From Paenibacillus sp. OK003 (lineage in GTDB: Bacteria > Bacillota > Bacilli > Paenibacillales > Paenibacillaceae): 64,000 nucleotides of DNA. This document shows, piece after piece, positions 45,101 to 54,414 of the stretch (position 1 is its first letter; the number at the start of each line of letters is the position of its first letter). The stretch covers positions 210,954-274,953 of the forward strand of contig NZ_FOBD01000010.1 in assembly GCF_900109515.1 (NCBI RefSeq), read 5' to 3'. The position numbers and the translations under genes were made by a program. The notes beneath the pieces are model-generated. The model searched no databases and had not been told where the DNA came from. It saw nothing but the letters and a program-made list of their open reading frames with translations.

Positions 45101-48100
45101 GTTATTCACCATTTGGTCATCGACGGAGTTTCATGGCGAATTTTGATCGAAGACATATCGAGGGGGTATGAACAATTATGTCAACAAGAACCGATTCAAC
45201 TACCTCAAAAGACAGCTTCCTTCCAGTTATGGACAGAACAACTCAAGTTGTATGCGGACAGTGAAGCCATAACACAAGAGCTTGTTTACTGGAATGGAAT
45301 AGAACAGGAGTCCTATAAGCTGTTACCTACAGATTTCAAAACGAATGATGCACTGGAAAAAGACAGTGAAGAAATAACATTGGAATGGACAGCCGCGGAA
45401 ACGGAGCAGTTATTGAAACATGCGAATCGTGCTTATCAAACGGAAATTAACGATTTGCTGCTCAATGCATTAGGCATGTCTATTCATCAATGGACGGGCA
45501 TGGACAAGGTGCTGGTCAATCTGGAGGGACATGGAAGAGAACAAATTTTACCGGATCTCGATATTACACGAACGGTCGGATGGTTTACGAGCCAATACCC
45601 GGTTGTGCTTGATATGAGAGCAAGTTCAAATATGTCCCTCCTCATCAAAACAAACAAAGAAATGATTCGTCAAATCCCTAAAAGAGGGATTGGTTATGGT
45701 ATTTTAAGATATTTAAGTGCACATCAGCAGGAGGCTCCGTTTACCTTGAATCCTGAAATTAGTTTTAACTATTTGGGACAATTCGATCAGGATCTTCAGA
45801 ATAGTGGGATGCAAATTTCCCCGTATCCAGGCGGAGCAACAGCAAGCGAGAATCACAGAAGAAACGTTCTTATTGACATGAATGCCTTAATTATGGAAGG
45901 CAAATTGTCGTTGTCCATTAAGTATAATCGAACACAATATCGAAAAGACACGATGGAGCGAGTGGCGAAATATTTTCGGGATCATCTGCAAGAAATAATA
46001 AAGCACTGTGTGACCAAAGAGAAGCCGGAATTAACGCCAAGTGATCTAACGTTAAAGGGAATCAGCATTGAAGAATTAGAAGGATTTGTACATGAATCGG
46101 AACACATCGGTGAAATCGAAGATATATATGCCTTGTCTCCGATGCAGAATGGGATGTTTTTCCATCATTTGCTTCAATCAGGCTCTGAAGCTTATTTCCT
46201 TCAAACGACGCTGGATCTTCATGGTTCGTTAGACGTGGAAGCTTTTACGAAGAGTTTGGATCAGTTGATGCAACGAAATTCGATTCTCAGAACGAATTTC
46301 CACAGCAAATGGAAAAATGGACCCTTGCAAGTGGTATACCGTCATAAACAAAATGGGTTTATATACGAAGATCTACGTGAGATGAATGAAGAAGAACGTG
46401 AAGCCCATGTGGCAGCCTATACGAGAGCAGATAAATTAAAGGGTTTCGATCTGTCTCAGGATGTGTTAATGCGTATCTCGATCTTGCACACTCATGATCA
46501 AACCTATCGTTTCATTTGGAATTATCATCATATTTTGATGGATGGCTGGTGCCTGTCTCTTGTCATTCAGGAGCTGTTCGACGGATACTTTGCTATTCAG
46601 GAACAACGGAAACTGGAGGAAAAGGTTACGATTCCATACAAACACTATATCGAATGGCTGGAAAACCAAGATCATGAAGCATCCCTCAAATACTGGTGTG
46701 ACTTATTGCAAGGATATGATGAGCACACCACTTTGCCGAAAGAACATACCATTACGAAGAGTGATGAATATCATTCAGAGAATATGATTTATACACTAAG
46801 TCAGGAATTAACCGGTCAAATCGCACAAGTGGCAAGTCAGAATCAGGTGACGCTGAATACGTTCATGCAGACAGCATGGGGAATGTTGCTACAGATATAT
46901 AACGGCAGTGAGGATGTCGTATTCGGAAGCGTGGTTTCGGGCAGACCTGCGGCGATTGTTGGAGTTGAACGTATCATTGGCCTGTTCATCAATACGATCC
47001 CTGTACGTATTCAGATTGAAGGGAAAGAGACATTTGCAGCGATCATGAAACGGAATCAGGAACAAGCTGTCGCTTCACATCCGTATGAGACGTATCCGTT
47101 ATATGAGATTCAAGCGGAAACACCGCAAAAACAAAATTTGATTGATCATATTTTAATATTTGAAAATTATCCGGTACAAGGCATTATGGAACAGTTTGGG
47201 GATCAGGAGGAAACAGCTCTTCGGATTACCAATGTAGAAGCAGATGAACAAACGAATTATGATTTTAACCTGATTATCAAACCAGGCGAATCCATGAAAT
47301 GGATGTTCTATTACAATGCAAACGTCTATGATCGGGCAAGCGTAGAACGCATTCAAGGTCACTTGATTCAGATGTTGGAGCAAGTGGTCAACAATCCTCA
47401 TATCCCGATCCAGGAAATAGATTTGACCACAACTCAGGAAAAATCACAAATTTTGGAACGTTTTAATGATTCCATGGCTGATTATCCAAAGGACAAGACG
47501 ATTCATGGGCTGTTTGAGGAGCAGGTGGAAAGGATTCCTGAACACGTCGCGGTTGTAATTGAGGATCAACGCTTGACCTATCAAGAACTGAACGGGAAAG
47601 CCAATCAATTGGCAAGAACGCTGCAAGCCAAAGGGATTCAGAGGGATCAGTTAATCGGGATTATCGCTGACCGATCGCTAGACATGGTTATAGGAATCCT
47701 TGCGATTTTGAAAGCGGGTGGCGCATATGTGCCCATTGATCCCGATTATCCAGAGGAACGTGTGAACTACATGCTTGCGGATTCGGGCGTACATATGTTG
47801 TTGCTGCAAAGTCATTTGCAAGAACGCATATCTTTTGCAGGAGAGGTTGTCTGTCTGGACCAACCTGAGTTTTATCATGAAGACCGTTCCAACTTGGGAA
47901 TAACTGCTGCGCCAACGAGCTTGGCATACGTGATATACACTTCTGGAACGACAGGTAAACCGAAAGGGACGTGTATTGAACATAAAAATGTTGTTCGTTT
48001 GTTGTTCAATAGTAAAACTTTGTTTGATTTTAATGGATCGGATATCTGGACGTTGTTTCATTCCTTTTGTTTTGATTTTTCGGTGTGGGAAATGTATGGG

Positions 48101-51100
48101 GCGTTGCTCTATGGCGGAAAACTGGTTATCGTACCCCAAATGACGGCAAAAAGTCCGGAAAAATTTTTACGATTGTTAAAAGATGAGCATGTGACGATTC
48201 TGAATCAAACGCCTACGTACTTCTATCATCTTCTTCAGGAAGAACTGTCAGGTCATGCAGGTGATCTGAAATTAAGAAAAGTGATTTTTGGAGGAGAGGC
48301 TCTTAATCCAGCGTTATTAAAAAACTGGAAGGAGAAATACCCATTTATCCAGTTAATTAATATGTATGGGATAACCGAAACAACAGTTCATGTGACTTAT
48401 AAGGAAATAACCGACATTGAAATACAGGCAGGAAAGAGCAATATTGGAAAACCGATCCCTACGTTGCAAACCTATATTTTGGATAAACAACAACGAATTC
48501 AACCTATTGGTGTTCAGGGAGAGCTATATGTAGCAGGTGAGGGGCTTGCCAGAGGTTATCTGAACCGGCCTGATTTAACAGCAGAGAAATTCGTAGATAA
48601 TCCATGGGTTATACAAGGGAAAATGTACCGAACTGGAGATGCGGCGAGATGGCTGCCGGATGGAAATATTGAATATCTGGGACGAATCGACCAGCAAGTG
48701 AAAATTCGCGGTTACCGAATTGAGCTTGGCGAAGTGGAAACCGCGCTTTTGAAAATAGACTCCATTCAGGAAGCGGTCGTTATTGCCCGTGAGAATGAGG
48801 ATGGATCGAAGCAATTGTGCGCATATTGGAAAGGCAACAGCTCACTGACAGCCAAGAAAATACGAACGGCGTTAGCTGATGATATTCCTGATTATATGAT
48901 CCCTTCTTATTTTGTTCAATTAGAGCAAATACCGTTAACATCCAATGGGAAGATTGACCGAAAGGCATTGCCATCTCCACAAGAATATATGCAAAAAGGA
49001 ACCGAATATATGGCACCCCAAAACCCTGTAGAACAAACGATAATCTCTGCCTGGGAAGCTGTGCTTGGCGTCCAAAGGATCAGCATATCAGATAATTTCT
49101 TTGAACTTGGTGGGGATTCGATTAAATGTATTCAAGTGTCCTCGAGGCTGCTTCAAGCAGGCTATAAAGTGGAGATGAAACATTTCTTCACCTACCCGAC
49201 AGTAGCGGAGTTAAGTGAACATGTTACATCCGTAAGCACCATTTTGGACCAAGGGGAAGTTACGGGACAAGTGATGTTGACACCCATTCAGCGCTGGTTC
49301 TTTGATCAAAATATGGTGGATGCACATCATTACAATCAGGAAATGATGTTCTTTCGAGAAAAAGGGTTGGATGTTCGCTTCATTCACAGCATCATGAACA
49401 AGATCGTTAAGCAACATGATGCTCTTCGTATCGTTTATCGTCAGGCGCCTGAAGGCGGATACGAAGCTTGGAACCGGGGGGCAGTGGACGAAGAATTATT
49501 CAGTCTTGAAGTCTTTGATCTCAAGAGAGAAGTGGATCCTGCACCAATCATTGAAAATAAAGCGAAAGAAATTCAAAGCGGTATAGATCTGTCTCACGGG
49601 CCCTTGATCAAACTTGGCTTGTTCCAATGTGCTGAAGGCGATCATTTGCTTATTGTTATTCATCATTTGTTGGTAGACGGGGTGTCATGGCGTATTTTAT
49701 ATGAGGATATTCAAGCAGGACTTGATCAATTCTTACAAGGTCAAGAAATCCAGCTTCCTCAGAAAACGACTTCTTTTAAACAATGGGCTGAGCAATTGTC
49801 TATGTTTGCAGACAACGCGGCGATGGAGCAAGAGGAACAGTATTGGAGTCGTATGGGACAAGTTGAGATAAGCCCGCTGCCTAAAGATTTTGATTGTGAT
49901 GAGACGATCGGGAAAGATAGTGAAACGATAACCATTCAGTGGACAGCAGCGGAAACCGAGCAATTATTAAAGCAGACACATCGTACGTATAATGCGGAAA
50001 TTAATGATATATTGCTAACGGCATTGGGAATGGCTGTTCATGATTGGACAGGCATGGAAGAAATCGTTGTGAATCTGGAAGGGCATGGTAGAGAAGCCAT
50101 CATTCCGGATTTGGATATCACGCGTACAGTGGGATGGTTTACGAGTATGTACCCTGTCATTCTTACGATGGAAGATGGGGCTGAGATATCAAGGCGGATT
50201 AAGTCCGTCAAGGAAGGACTGCGTCAGATCCCAAACAAAGGCATTGGTTATGGGATTTCAAGGTATTTGTCACACGGGCGTGAAACATACATTTTAGAGA
50301 AAAATCCTGAAATTAGCTTCAATTATATGGGACAGGTGAATCAAGATTCGGACCAAGACGGCATTCGATTCTCAGCTTATTCCAGCGGACCATCCGTAAG
50401 TGAGAATAACAAGAGACCTTTTGTTCTTAATATCAATGGCATCGTTATAGAGGGAAGGTTGTCGCTGACCCTTAACTATAGTGGAAAGCAATATCGACGG
50501 GAAACGATGGAGCAACTGGCTAGTTTGTATAAGGGAAGTCTCAATAGAGTAATTGAACATTGTGTAACGAAAGAACAAACCGAACTTACACCCAGTGATA
50601 TTTCATGCAAGTCATTATCCATTGATCAATTGGATCAGATCGTGGAACAAACTCGGAACATCGGTCGAATCGAAAATGTATATCCGCTAACAGCTTTACA
50701 GAAAGAAATGCTGTACGAAAGTGAGCGAAATCCAATTTCGGGGGCTTATTTTGTACAAATCATGTTTGACATGCGTGGAAATTTGGATGTTGCCTCTTTT
50801 GCACAGAGCCTGGATCAATTAATGCAAAGGCATGCGATATTAAGAACTAATTTTTACAGTGATTTTATGGACATGCCTCTTCAAATCGTTTATCAAGAGA
50901 AGAAATTTGAATTTAACTATGAAGATGTAATGAACACAAGTGAGCTGCAACGCAAGGCTTATGTTGAGGAGTATATAGAGCAGGATAAAGCAAGAGGATT
51001 TGACTTGCAACAAGATTGTTTAATCCGCATGTCTATTTTACGAACAAAGCATGAGGAATACCGCGTCATATGGAGTTTCCACCATATTTTGATGGATGGA

Positions 51101-52000
51101 TGGTGTATGTCTCTTGTAAGTAAGGAGATTTTTGAGAATTACTTTGCGATTCGGGAGAATAGAAAACCTGAAATGACTCTATTAACACCGTATAGTCAAT
51201 TCATTGAATGGTTGGAGCAGCAAGACAATGAAGGCGCAATAACCTATTGGAATCATTACCTGAAAGGTTATGAAGGGCAAACGAAATTACCTGGAGAAAA
51301 AGCCAAACCGAAGCATGAAAGACAGAATTCCAGGACGCTTAACTGTTATTTGGATGAAGCACTGGTTCAGCAAATGAAACAGATTGCGGAACAACAGCAG
51401 GTTACCCTTCATACGTTAGTGCAAACCGCTTGGGGTATATTGCTACAACAATACAATGAAAGCGATGATGTTGTATTTGGCAGTGTTGTATCGGGTAGAC
51501 CGCCTGTCATCCCTGGGATTGAGAGCATGATCGGATTATTCATTAATGCAATTCCTGTTCGGATTCACACTAAGGATAAAGAATCATTTACATCCTTATT
51601 GAAAAGGAATCAAGCGCAAGCTGTTGATTCACATGCCTATGATACGTATTCGTTATATGATATTCAAAATCTAACCAAGCAAAAACAATCCCTGATTAAC
51701 CATGTTGTTGTCTATCAGAATTTTCCGGTAGATCATCGAATGGAGAATTTGGGCCAAAAAGGAGAAACACCGCTTGAGATTATGAATGTTGGGGGCACAG
51801 AACACAATAGTTTTGATTTTACTTTGATCGTAAAGCCTCATGAGAACATGAAGATTATATTGATGTATAATGCCAATGTTTATGATGTATCCACCATAGA
51901 ACAGATTCAAAAACATTTTATCTCCATGATTAAACAAGTAGTAACGAACCCGGAAGCTAAAATAAACGAACTTGCCTTGATTACATCGAACAGTTATTAG
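42179..52000 (+). CDS. NRPS with two elongation-epimerisation modules, ending in a C domain
   Basis: A 3273-residue second subunit, starting 36 bp after the first. Order: half C domain lacking HHxxxDG (1-245), A2 (260-755; TSGTTG 409), PCP (S797), E1 (HHLVIDG 977), C4 (HHILMDG 1450), A3 (1765-2262), PCP (S2314), E2 (HHLLVDG 2495), C5 (2830-3273; HHILMDG 2968). The A2 pocket reads D-S-F-Q-V-A-E-V-V, which I cannot assign; A3 reads D-F-W-N-I-G-M-V-H, the Thr code known from fengycin. With epimerases both residues should be D. No thioesterase or reductase domain is present, and no further module follows C5. MycB, the usual partner, is over 5300 residues with four modules. The start ATG has GGGGTG upstream. 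Confidence 0.95.
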   Translation: MSIFKKQESYWASRFEDDDVLVHLPYCKTTSKHSDDTQHQNYIYKPLSADVSHKIKSMSRNAPMAIYTILLTGVQCLLYKYTNENKLLIGMRAMEEKNNDLSLSNKVLILKSSIDHTTSFKSLFNQLKASLSEAIQHQRIPFRKMVEHLHVQYDSNHVPMIHTLVSLNEIHPVLNENSVKAATIFHFDLDNDFVHLKLVYDEERYDRDYMVQVVEHLDQLFSVVLNQPDLELSQVEMLSEFHRNKLLFDFNDTRVGYPQNKTMHQLFEEQVERTPDHPAVVFENRQLTYSELNQQSNQLAWTLQSKGVQAGQFVGIMAERSLEMIVGLFGILKAGGAYVPIDPEYPAERIRFILEDSKVAWLLHQSHLQQPEHFAGTCVVLGSGKNHNSHNLNLKHTASASDLAYMIYTSGTTGNPKGVMIEHASIANSLQWKSDFYQFTGEDRVLMLNPFVFDSFITHFFGPMISGSTVYLLNQQQCKDAVAINTIIKKQEITHIQSPPSFLMTLLEQVNAEDWASMKNVVAAGEKIVPSLIHLLNRINPQIEVCNEYGPTENSVVSTVLSINSTEQYISIGKPIANNRVYILGEQDGLQPVGVQGELCVAGAGLSRGYLNRPDLTAEKFVDDPFVSGAKMYKTGDFARWLPDGNIEYMGRMDHQEKIRGYRIELGEVETALLNNTKIQEAIVIAWEDEMGTKQLCAYLVGTHAIVIGELREELSKLLPHYMIPSYFVQMHQMPLTSNGKIDRKALPAPKENMLKGIEYEAPRTMVEQQLASVWEDVLGVQNIGISDNFFELGGDSIKSIQVSSRLYQAGYQVQMDHLFKNPTIASLIAYVQPISTMSEQGSITGEVMLTPIQHWFFEQYQVDAHHYNQSVMLYRKEGYHEASLLRVFDKISEHHDALRMVYRQTEHGYEAWNEGQEKESLYTLEVMDFKSSTDPSQQIEKKANEIQSSFNLRRGPLMKVGLFQCADGDHLLIVIHHLVIDGVSWRILIEDISRGYEQLCQQEPIQLPQKTASFQLWTEQLKLYADSEAITQELVYWNGIEQESYKLLPTDFKTNDALEKDSEEITLEWTAAETEQLLKHANRAYQTEINDLLLNALGMSIHQWTGMDKVLVNLEGHGREQILPDLDITRTVGWFTSQYPVVLDMRASSNMSLLIKTNKEMIRQIPKRGIGYGILRYLSAHQQEAPFTLNPEISFNYLGQFDQDLQNSGMQISPYPGGATASENHRRNVLIDMNALIMEGKLSLSIKYNRTQYRKDTMERVAKYFRDHLQEIIKHCVTKEKPELTPSDLTLKGISIEELEGFVHESEHIGEIEDIYALSPMQNGMFFHHLLQSGSEAYFLQTTLDLHGSLDVEAFTKSLDQLMQRNSILRTNFHSKWKNGPLQVVYRHKQNGFIYEDLREMNEEEREAHVAAYTRADKLKGFDLSQDVLMRISILHTHDQTYRFIWNYHHILMDGWCLSLVIQELFDGYFAIQEQRKLEEKVTIPYKHYIEWLENQDHEASLKYWCDLLQGYDEHTTLPKEHTITKSDEYHSENMIYTLSQELTGQIAQVASQNQVTLNTFMQTAWGMLLQIYNGSEDVVFGSVVSGRPAAIVGVERIIGLFINTIPVRIQIEGKETFAAIMKRNQEQAVASHPYETYPLYEIQAETPQKQNLIDHILIFENYPVQGIMEQFGDQEETALRITNVEADEQTNYDFNLIIKPGESMKWMFYYNANVYDRASVERIQGHLIQMLEQVVNNPHIPIQEIDLTTTQEKSQILERFNDSMADYPKDKTIHGLFEEQVERIPEHVAVVIEDQRLTYQELNGKANQLARTLQAKGIQRDQLIGIIADRSLDMVIGILAILKAGGAYVPIDPDYPEERVNYMLADSGVHMLLLQSHLQERISFAGEVVCLDQPEFYHEDRSNLGITAAPTSLAYVIYTSGTTGKPKGTCIEHKNVVRLLFNSKTLFDFNGSDIWTLFHSFCFDFSVWEMYGALLYGGKLVIVPQMTAKSPEKFLRLLKDEHVTILNQTPTYFYHLLQEELSGHAGDLKLRKVIFGGEALNPALLKNWKEKYPFIQLINMYGITETTVHVTYKEITDIEIQAGKSNIGKPIPTLQTYILDKQQRIQPIGVQGELYVAGEGLARGYLNRPDLTAEKFVDNPWVIQGKMYRTGDAARWLPDGNIEYLGRIDQQVKIRGYRIELGEVETALLKIDSIQEAVVIARENEDGSKQLCAYWKGNSSLTAKKIRTALADDIPDYMIPSYFVQLEQIPLTSNGKIDRKALPSPQEYMQKGTEYMAPQNPVEQTIISAWEAVLGVQRISISDNFFELGGDSIKCIQVSSRLLQAGYKVEMKHFFTYPTVAELSEHVTSVSTILDQGEVTGQVMLTPIQRWFFDQNMVDAHHYNQEMMFFREKGLDVRFIHSIMNKIVKQHDALRIVYRQAPEGGYEAWNRGAVDEELFSLEVFDLKREVDPAPIIENKAKEIQSGIDLSHGPLIKLGLFQCAEGDHLLIVIHHLLVDGVSWRILYEDIQAGLDQFLQGQEIQLPQKTTSFKQWAEQLSMFADNAAMEQEEQYWSRMGQVEISPLPKDFDCDETIGKDSETITIQWTAAETEQLLKQTHRTYNAEINDILLTALGMAVHDWTGMEEIVVNLEGHGREAIIPDLDITRTVGWFTSMYPVILTMEDGAEISRRIKSVKEGLRQIPNKGIGYGISRYLSHGRETYILEKNPEISFNYMGQVNQDSDQDGIRFSAYSSGPSVSENNKRPFVLNINGIVIEGRLSLTLNYSGKQYRRETMEQLASLYKGSLNRVIEHCVTKEQTELTPSDISCKSLSIDQLDQIVEQTRNIGRIENVYPLTALQKEMLYESERNPISGAYFVQIMFDMRGNLDVASFAQSLDQLMQRHAILRTNFYSDFMDMPLQIVYQEKKFEFNYEDVMNTSELQRKAYVEEYIEQDKARGFDLQQDCLIRMSILRTKHEEYRVIWSFHHILMDGWCMSLVSKEIFENYFAIRENRKPEMTLLTPYSQFIEWLEQQDNEGAITYWNHYLKGYEGQTKLPGEKAKPKHERQNSRTLNCYLDEALVQQMKQIAEQQQVTLHTLVQTAWGILLQQYNESDDVVFGSVVSGRPPVIPGIESMIGLFINAIPVRIHTKDKESFTSLLKRNQAQAVDSHAYDTYSLYDIQNLTKQKQSLINHVVVYQNFPVDHRMENLGQKGETPLEIMNVGGTEHNSFDFTLIVKPHENMKIILMYNANVYDVSTIEQIQKHFISMIKQVVTNPEAKINELALITSNSY

Positions 52001-52015
52001 AGCACTGGTAAACCC

Positions 52016-52058
52016 AAACGGCTCCGATTCTAAAGAATTGAAGCCGTTTAGGTTTTTT
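52016..52058 (+). terminator. terminator after the NRPS gene
   Basis: Stem AAACGGCTCCGATTC (52016-52030) with GAATTGAAGCCGTTT (52035-52049), TAAA loop, then TTTTTT at 52053. It ends the synthetase transcript right after its stop codon. Confidence 0.85.
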
Positions 52059-52132
52059 GGCAACAAAATGTTGAGATGAAACAATTAAGGGTATGAGTGA
52101 ATCGATGCCCTTGCAAATTCTGATCATCCTTT

Positions 52133-52159
52133 TAACAATTGATCCATTCTGTCCGATAT
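52133..52159 (+). promoter_or_regulatory. sigma-D type (motility) promoter of the YjfB-like gene
   Basis: TAAC (52133-52136), 15-bp spacer, TCCGATAT (52152-52159), matching the sigma-D consensus TAAA-N15-GCCGATAT at 10 of 12 positions, 45 bp before the start codon. It fits the motility annotation of the gene that follows. Confidence 0.7.
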
Positions 52160-52204
52160 ATAATAAGTACGCTCAATTGACCAGAAACGAAAGGAGTGCA
52201 GAAC

Positions 52205-52387
52205 ATGGATATTGCAGCATTATCAATGGCTATGAGTCAAGTCTCAGTGGCGCAGTCGGCGAGCTTGCAAGTTATGTCCATGTCGAAAGACATGGCAGAG
52301 CAGCAAGGTCAACAACTAACAGAAATGTTAAAGTCGGTTCCGGCTCCTCATCCTAATTTGGGTGGAAGTCTGGATATTTCGGTCTAG
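52205..52387 (+). CDS. YjfB family putative motility protein
   Basis: A 60-residue protein of the YjfB family: MDIAALSMAMSQVSVAQSAS, then a Met/Gln-rich helix and a C-terminal tail ending in LDISV. Members are small proteins of unknown mechanism expressed with motility genes. ATG 52205 follows AAGGAGTG, and a sigma-D type promoter lies upstream, which supports the call. It does not look like part of the lipopeptide locus and lies between two near-identical terminators. Confidence 0.82.
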   Translation: MDIAALSMAMSQVSVAQSASLQVMSMSKDMAEQQGQQLTEMLKSVPAPHPNLGGSLDISV

Positions 52388-52437
52388 ATGATATTTGAGT
52401 TTGCGTTCTCGCGTTAAATTTGCAGCAAGCAAAACCC

Positions 52438-52478
52438 AAATGGCTCCAATTCAAATGAATTGAAGCCATTTGGTTTGT
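52438..52478 (+). terminator. terminator after the YjfB-like gene, twin of the one after the NRPS
   Basis: Stem AAATGGCTCCAATTC (52438-52452) with GAATTGAAGCCATTT (52457-52471), then GGTTTGTTTATTTT. Its sequence closely repeats the terminator at 52016, including the preceding ACCCAAA. It probably also serves the leftward gene that ends at 52490. Confidence 0.75.
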
Positions 52479-52489
52479 TTATTTTCGTC

Positions 52490-53227
52490 TTAGTTTATTT
52501 CCGACAAGCTTGGCGATCTGCCTTTCAACGGAAGTGTCTCTTTCAGCGTCCATAACTCATCGTAACTGGAAATTTGAAGATCGGCTTTGGATAAGTCCTG
52601 GTCACCTGATCCCGGATTACGGTATCCGATGCAGCGCATGCCAGCACTTTTGGCGGCCTGAACACCATTGCGCGAATCCTCAATGACAAGGCAGTTCGTA
52701 GGGGATGCTCCAATCATTTCAGCTGTAGTCAGGAAAATATCCGGAGCCGGTTTGCCGTTTGTAACTTCCTCACCTGTCATTCGGACCTCAAAGTATTTTC
52801 CAAGTCCGGTCTTGTCCATGATCAGATCAATCAGTGCACGTGGAGATGAAGAAGCAACGGCTATCGGAATGTGCTGCTCATGCAGCCAGCTTAACCAGCG
52901 TTCCACGGAAGGCATGGCCGTCAGCTTCGGGTGAGCCAGCATCGTCTGCATTACATTATGTTGATGGTAGGCGAGGGCTTCTTCCACGGTAGCCGTCAAC
53001 TGGTGCTTGTCCAACACCTGCCGCCACATCGATTCCAGCGTAACTCCAACATAGGTGTGATGTTCGGCCTCCGTCATTTTTGCTCCAAAATGGGCAAAAG
53101 AACTGCGCTCAATCTCGAAATAAATCGGTTCGCTGTCAATCAGTACGCCATCCATGTCAAAAATGACTGCCTGAATGCTGCCATCCTTCGACTCTCCCAG
53201 CCCGTCAAACTCCTTGTTTGCTGCCAT
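52490..53227 (-). CDS. HAD-IA family sugar phosphatase, beta-phosphoglucomutase-like
   Basis: A 245-residue HAD hydrolase with motif I VIFDMDGVLIDSEP (residues 20-33), motif II AVASSSPRALID, lysine in GKPAPDIFL and motif IV VIEDSRNGVQAAKSAGM. The helical cap between motifs I and II is of the beta-phosphoglucomutase / YhcW type, which act on small sugar or polyol phosphates. The start has GGAGGAGG. It is the last gene of a leftward set with a zinc dehydrogenase, an aminotransferase and a transporter. In that setting it could dephosphorylate an amino-sugar or polyol phosphate (inference). Confidence 0.87.
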   Translation of the reverse strand: MAANKEFDGLGESKDGSIQAVIFDMDGVLIDSEPIYFEIERSSFAHFGAKMTEAEHHTYVGVTLESMWRQVLDKHQLTATVEEALAYHQHNVMQTMLAHPKLTAMPSVERWLSWLHEQHIPIAVASSSPRALIDLIMDKTGLGKYFEVRMTGEEVTNGKPAPDIFLTTAEMIGASPTNCLVIEDSRNGVQAAKSAGMRCIGYRNPGSGDQDLSKADLQISSYDELWTLKETLPLKGRSPSLSEIN

Positions 53228-53298
53228 GTTGTATTCCTCCTCCAGGATTCTGTAAGCAATTATCTCTAATTTATCTCAATCGTAGTTAACTTGCTACT

Positions 53299-54348
53299 TT
53301 AGATACTGGAGCCGCTGGATTGCAGCACCACTTTGATGGCATGTGAAGAGGCTTGAAGTGTGCGTCCCTGAATATCGCAGCCGAGTGTGCGGAATGCCTC
53401 TTCATAATCCTCCAACGGGAAAGAGTGGGTAATAATTTTTTTTGCCGGGATAATCTGCTGCTCAATCATGTAATGTGCTGTTGCGAATGTGCCCAGGGAG
53501 TCGATGGAGCCTATAATTTTCAGACTGCGGTCCACAACTTCCTTGGGATTAAACGATGTATTACCATCTCTCAGACCAACCAGCATGAGATAACCGCCAC
53601 TGGCGAGCTGCGAAAGCACTTGTGTGCCCACGACGCCTGTTGTATCCACAATCATATCAACCTGATTGGTTGTGGGTGCCAGTGACTCTATCGCATTTTC
53701 AAAGGATGAATGAACCTCCCAGCGGTCCGGTGCAATCGAACCTGCAATAGCCAGACGTTCTTCAGAGATGTCGACGAGACAGCCAGTGACGCCTTTGGAA
53801 GCGAGTGCGTAGCTGTAAAGAATGCCGATCGGGCCTGCGCCGAGGATAATCGTTCTGAAATTTGGCAGCAAATGGATCTGATTAATGCCAGTAAGCATGC
53901 AGCTCAGCGGTTCAGTCAGGGTCGCTTCCTCATAGCTCACATGGTCCTTTAATTTATACAAAAAGCGATCCTCGGTTACATAATAATCCGTAAATGTACC
54001 GTCAGCGCTCACACCGGTCTCTGTAACCGATTTATGTGTGCAGTGATTTTGTCTGCCTGTTCTGCACATGTCGCATTGCCCGCAATAATAGGTAGGGTCG
54101 ATGACAACCCGGTCGCCCGGTTGCAGTGTCGTTACAGCAGAGCCCACGGCAATGACTTCCCCGGCAGACTCATGACCAAGAATGACGGAAGGAACCGCAT
54201 GATATTTACCACTGACAATACCGAGGTCGGTACCGCACACACCCGTTGCCCGGATTCGAACCAACACCTGATTGTCTCTTGTGATTTCCGGAACAGGCCG
54301 TTCCTCAAGCGCTACATCCCAAGCCGATTTGTATACCAATGCTAACAT
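53299..54348 (-). CDS. zinc-dependent medium-chain dehydrogenase, sorbitol/threonine dehydrogenase-like
   Basis: A 349-residue MDR-family oxidoreductase. The catalytic zinc site (GVCGTD, GHESAGEV) and the four-cysteine structural zinc site (CGQCDMCRTGRQNHC) are intact, and the nucleotide site is ILGAGPIGILYSYALA followed by an acidic LVDIS, which suggests NAD+. It oxidises or reduces a secondary or primary alcohol of a polyol-like substrate. The ATG follows AAGGAGG. It lies between the phosphatase (71 bp downstream) and the aminotransferase upstream; the GutB type of dehydrogenase is one possible match. Confidence 0.88.
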   Translation of the reverse strand: MLALVYKSAWDVALEERPVPEITRDNQVLVRIRATGVCGTDLGIVSGKYHAVPSVILGHESAGEVIAVGSAVTTLQPGDRVVIDPTYYCGQCDMCRTGRQNHCTHKSVTETGVSADGTFTDYYVTEDRFLYKLKDHVSYEEATLTEPLSCMLTGINQIHLLPNFRTIILGAGPIGILYSYALASKGVTGCLVDISEERLAIAGSIAPDRWEVHSSFENAIESLAPTTNQVDMIVDTTGVVGTQVLSQLASGGYLMLVGLRDGNTSFNPKEVVDRSLKIIGSIDSLGTFATAHYMIEQQIIPAKKIITHSFPLEDYEEAFRTLGCDIQGRTLQASSHAIKVVLQSSGSSI

Positions 54349-54414
54349 GTTAAAACCTCCTTATAATAATATGAAATGTAACTATAGCGATTCATTTTAA
54401 AAACAATTTCTGAC

